DNA from: an uncultured Clostridia bacterium
Lineage (GTDB): Bacteria > Bacillota > Clostridia > Peptostreptococcales > Anaerovoracaceae
Reading direction: 5' to 3'
Assembly (NCBI GenBank): GCA_945788655.1
Contig: CALZMV010000020.1
Coordinates: 1 to 15,662, forward strand
DNA: 15,662 bases
Position 1 is the stretch's first letter. Each line of letters begins with the position of its first letter. The position numbers were made by a program, and so were the translations under genes. Of the stretch, positions 14,170-15,662 are shown one piece after another. The notes beneath the pieces are model-generated. The model did not search any database. It saw only the letters and a list, made by a program, of their open reading frames with translations, and was not told the origin of the DNA.

Positions 14170-15036
14170 ATGCGCAGAAGTATGTTGTTCTTACCGGGTA
14201 ACAGCCCAAACATCCTGCTTAATGCAGACTTTTTAGGCTCTGACAGTATCATCCTTGATCTTGAAGATGCTGTAGCGCCTACAGAAAAGGATTCTGCGAG
14301 AATTCTCGTAAGAAATGCTATTAAGAGTCTCGAATATACAAGAGAAGTAATAGTAAGAATAAATCCCGTAGACAGCCCATACTGGAAAAAAGATTTGCAG
14401 GCCATAGTTCCTGTCAAGCCTGACATGATTATGCCTACAAAGGTAAGCTGCAGCGGAGATGTGAAGATTATTGCCGAATACATAGAGATGCTGGAAAAGG
14501 AATGCGAAATGGAAGTTGGAAGCATTTCCATTATTCCTTTGATTGAAACTGCCTTGGGCGTAGAAAATGCATATGAAATTGCCAGCGCAGATGAAAGAGT
14601 AAAGGCTATTTTCCTTGGCGGAGAGGATTTGACTGCTGACTTAAGATGCAAGCGCACAAAGGAGGGACAGGAAATCTTCTATGCAAGAAGCCGCATGGTA
14701 ATGGCAGCAAGAGCAGCCGGTGTGGATGTATATGATACACCTTGGACAGATGTTGAAGATTACGACGGCCTAATTAAGGATGCAGGCTTTGCAAAGAGCC
14801 TTGGATTCTCAGGAAAGGCATCCATATCTCCAAGACATATTCCGTTTATCAACGAAGTTTTCAGCCCTACAGAAGAAGAAATCCAGTATGCAAAGGATGT
14901 CTTTGAAACCATTGAAAAAGCAAAGGCAGAAGGTAAGGGCGTAGTTTCACTTCGCGGAAAGATGATAGATGCGCCAATCGTTGCCAGAGCCCGTCAGGTG
15001 CTTGAGGCAGCAGAAGCGATGAAGGGAGGCAGATAA
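14170..15036 (+). CDS. citE: Citrate/citramalate lyase beta subunit
   Basis: A 288-residue TIM-barrel lyase of the CitE family. It opens with RRSMLFLPGNSPN, then shows ILDLEDAV (28-35) with acidic residues, Arg64 in VRINP, the Mg2+ ligands Glu126 (LIETALG) and Asp153 (GGEDLTADL), and FSGKASISPRHI (213-224). It cleaves the (3S)-citryl- or citramalyl-carrier thioester; for citramalate the products are pyruvate and the acetyl-carrier. AGGAGG is seven bases before the ATG and lies within the end of citD. Citrate and citramalate lyases are too similar here to separate by eye; position after glmSLE-mal favours citramalate. Confidence 0.93.
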   Translation: MRRSMLFLPGNSPNILLNADFLGSDSIILDLEDAVAPTEKDSARILVRNAIKSLEYTREVIVRINPVDSPYWKKDLQAIVPVKPDMIMPTKVSCSGDVKIIAEYIEMLEKECEMEVGSISIIPLIETALGVENAYEIASADERVKAIFLGGEDLTADLRCKRTKEGQEIFYARSRMVMAARAAGVDVYDTPWTDVEDYDGLIKDAGFAKSLGFSGKASISPRHIPFINEVFSPTEEEIQYAKDVFETIEKAKAEGKGVVSLRGKMIDAPIVARARQVLEAAEAMKGGR

Positions 15037-15037
15037 T

Positions 15038-15662
15038 ATGAGCAAGCTGGTAGGAAGTATTAAGGAAGCGATAAAGCTTGCCGGTCTTAAGGACGGAATG
15101 ACCATATCTTTTCACCATCACCTTAGAAACGGTGATATGGTAGCGGTTATGGTTCTTGATGTTATCTCTGAACTCGGAATTAAGGATTTGAATGTAAATA
15201 TCAGCTCAGTCTTTGATACTCATGAGCCTTTTATTGAATATATCAGAGACGGTATCATAACAGGAATTGAAACGGATTACATGGGCGGCGTCGTTGGCCG
15301 TGCTGTAAGTGAAGGAATAATGAATAAGCCGGTTATTTTCAGAACTCACGGTGGACGTCCAAGCGACATCATCAATGGTGTTTCACCTATCGATGTGGCA
15401 TTTATTGCGGCACCAACCTCTGACTGTATGGGTAACTGCACAGGTAAATACGGCAAATCCGCATGCGGCTCTTTGGGATACGCCTTTGCAGACGCAATGT
15501 ATGCCAAGAAATCTGTCGTAATTACAGATAACCTTGTTGAATACCCGCTGGTAGATTATTCAATTGCAGAAAACTATATCGATTACGTGGTAAGTGTAGA
15601 CAAAATCGGTGAGCCTTCAGGAATAGTATCCGGCACAACAAAGATTACAAAGGACCCTGTGG
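15038..15662 (+). CDS. citF: Citrate/citramalate lyase alpha subunit (partial)
   Basis: The first 208 codons of the CoA-transferase-type alpha subunit; the gene continues past the right edge. It shows LKDGMTISFHHHLRNGD (17-33), FRTHGGRPSDI, then DVAFIAAPTSD and GKSACGSLGYAFAD, all typical of CitF. The subunit swaps acetate for the substrate acid on the carrier protein CitD. GGGAGG nine bases upstream supports this ATG, one base after the citE stop. Compared with E. coli CitF, which has about 45-50 residues before the segment aligned to SIKEAIKLAGLKDGM, this protein begins almost at that segment. Confidence 0.93.
   Translation, partial: MSKLVGSIKEAIKLAGLKDGMTISFHHHLRNGDMVAVMVLDVISELGIKDLNVNISSVFDTHEPFIEYIRDGIITGIETDYMGGVVGRAVSEGIMNKPVIFRTHGGRPSDIINGVSPIDVAFIAAPTSDCMGNCTGKYGKSACGSLGYAFADAMYAKKSVVITDNLVEYPLVDYSIAENYIDYVVSVDKIGEPSGIVSGTTKITKDPV

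Noticed and set aside
14118..14657. 179-codon open frame on the minus strand inside citE
   Set aside because: It is antisense to the conserved citE gene and shows no family features; it is an open-frame shadow of biased codons.
13050..15662. Citrate fermentation or malonate decarboxylase cluster
   Set aside because: No citrate transporter, oxaloacetate decarboxylase or malonate decarboxylase genes are present, and the genes follow directly on mal in the methylaspartate pathway.
1..15662. Mobile elements, CRISPR arrays, tRNA or rRNA genes
   Set aside because: No transposase or integrase, no regularly spaced repeats, and no tRNA- or rRNA-like sequence could be recognised on either strand.

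Overview
The window comes from a low-GC, obligately anaerobic, amino-acid-fermenting Firmicute of the class Clostridia. The evidence is strong AGGAGG-type ribosome binding sites, ATG/GTG/TTG starts, A+T-rich gaps, a cobalamin-dependent glutamate mutase, a citrate-lyase-type enzyme and an [FeFe] hydrogenase. Species and family cannot be fixed from the sequence alone. Every gene present is intact except the last, which runs off the right edge. No insertion sequence, phage, tRNA, rRNA or CRISPR array is visible.

Left part (1-5413): an EamA-type exporter ends at a symmetric terminator that it shares with a convergent PucR-type regulator. Divergent from that regulator, across a 275-base A+T-rich gap, are two genes read as one unit: an ornithine cyclodeaminase/mu-crystallin family NAD(P)-dependent enzyme and a class I/II aminotransferase. 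A second symmetric terminator follows, shared with a leftward class I glutamine-amidotransferase-fold hydrolase of the gamma-glutamyl-GABA hydrolase type.

Middle part (5414-8410): a good sigma-A promoter drives an NhaC-family antiporter and, 30 bases on, a [FeFe] hydrogenase with several Fe-S clusters and a TTG start. The unit closes with a clear intrinsic terminator.

Right part (8411-15662): a promoter overlapped by two interlocking inverted repeats drives a tightly packed operon: glmS, glmL, glmE, mal, a citG-like gene, citD, citE, citF. This is the methylaspartate (mesaconate) route of glutamate fermentation. GlmS/GlmE with adenosylcobalamin turn glutamate into 3-methylaspartate, GlmL keeps the mutase active, and Mal removes ammonia to give mesaconate. 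The Cit proteins are best read as citramalate lyase, which splits citramalate into acetate and pyruvate; the citG-like gene would make the prosthetic group for CitD. The hydratase that turns mesaconate into citramalate is not in the window. Pyruvate oxidation yields reduced ferredoxin, which the upstream hydrogenase could discharge as H2. The left-hand genes may supply or handle amino acids, including glutamate, but their substrates cannot be read from the sequence.
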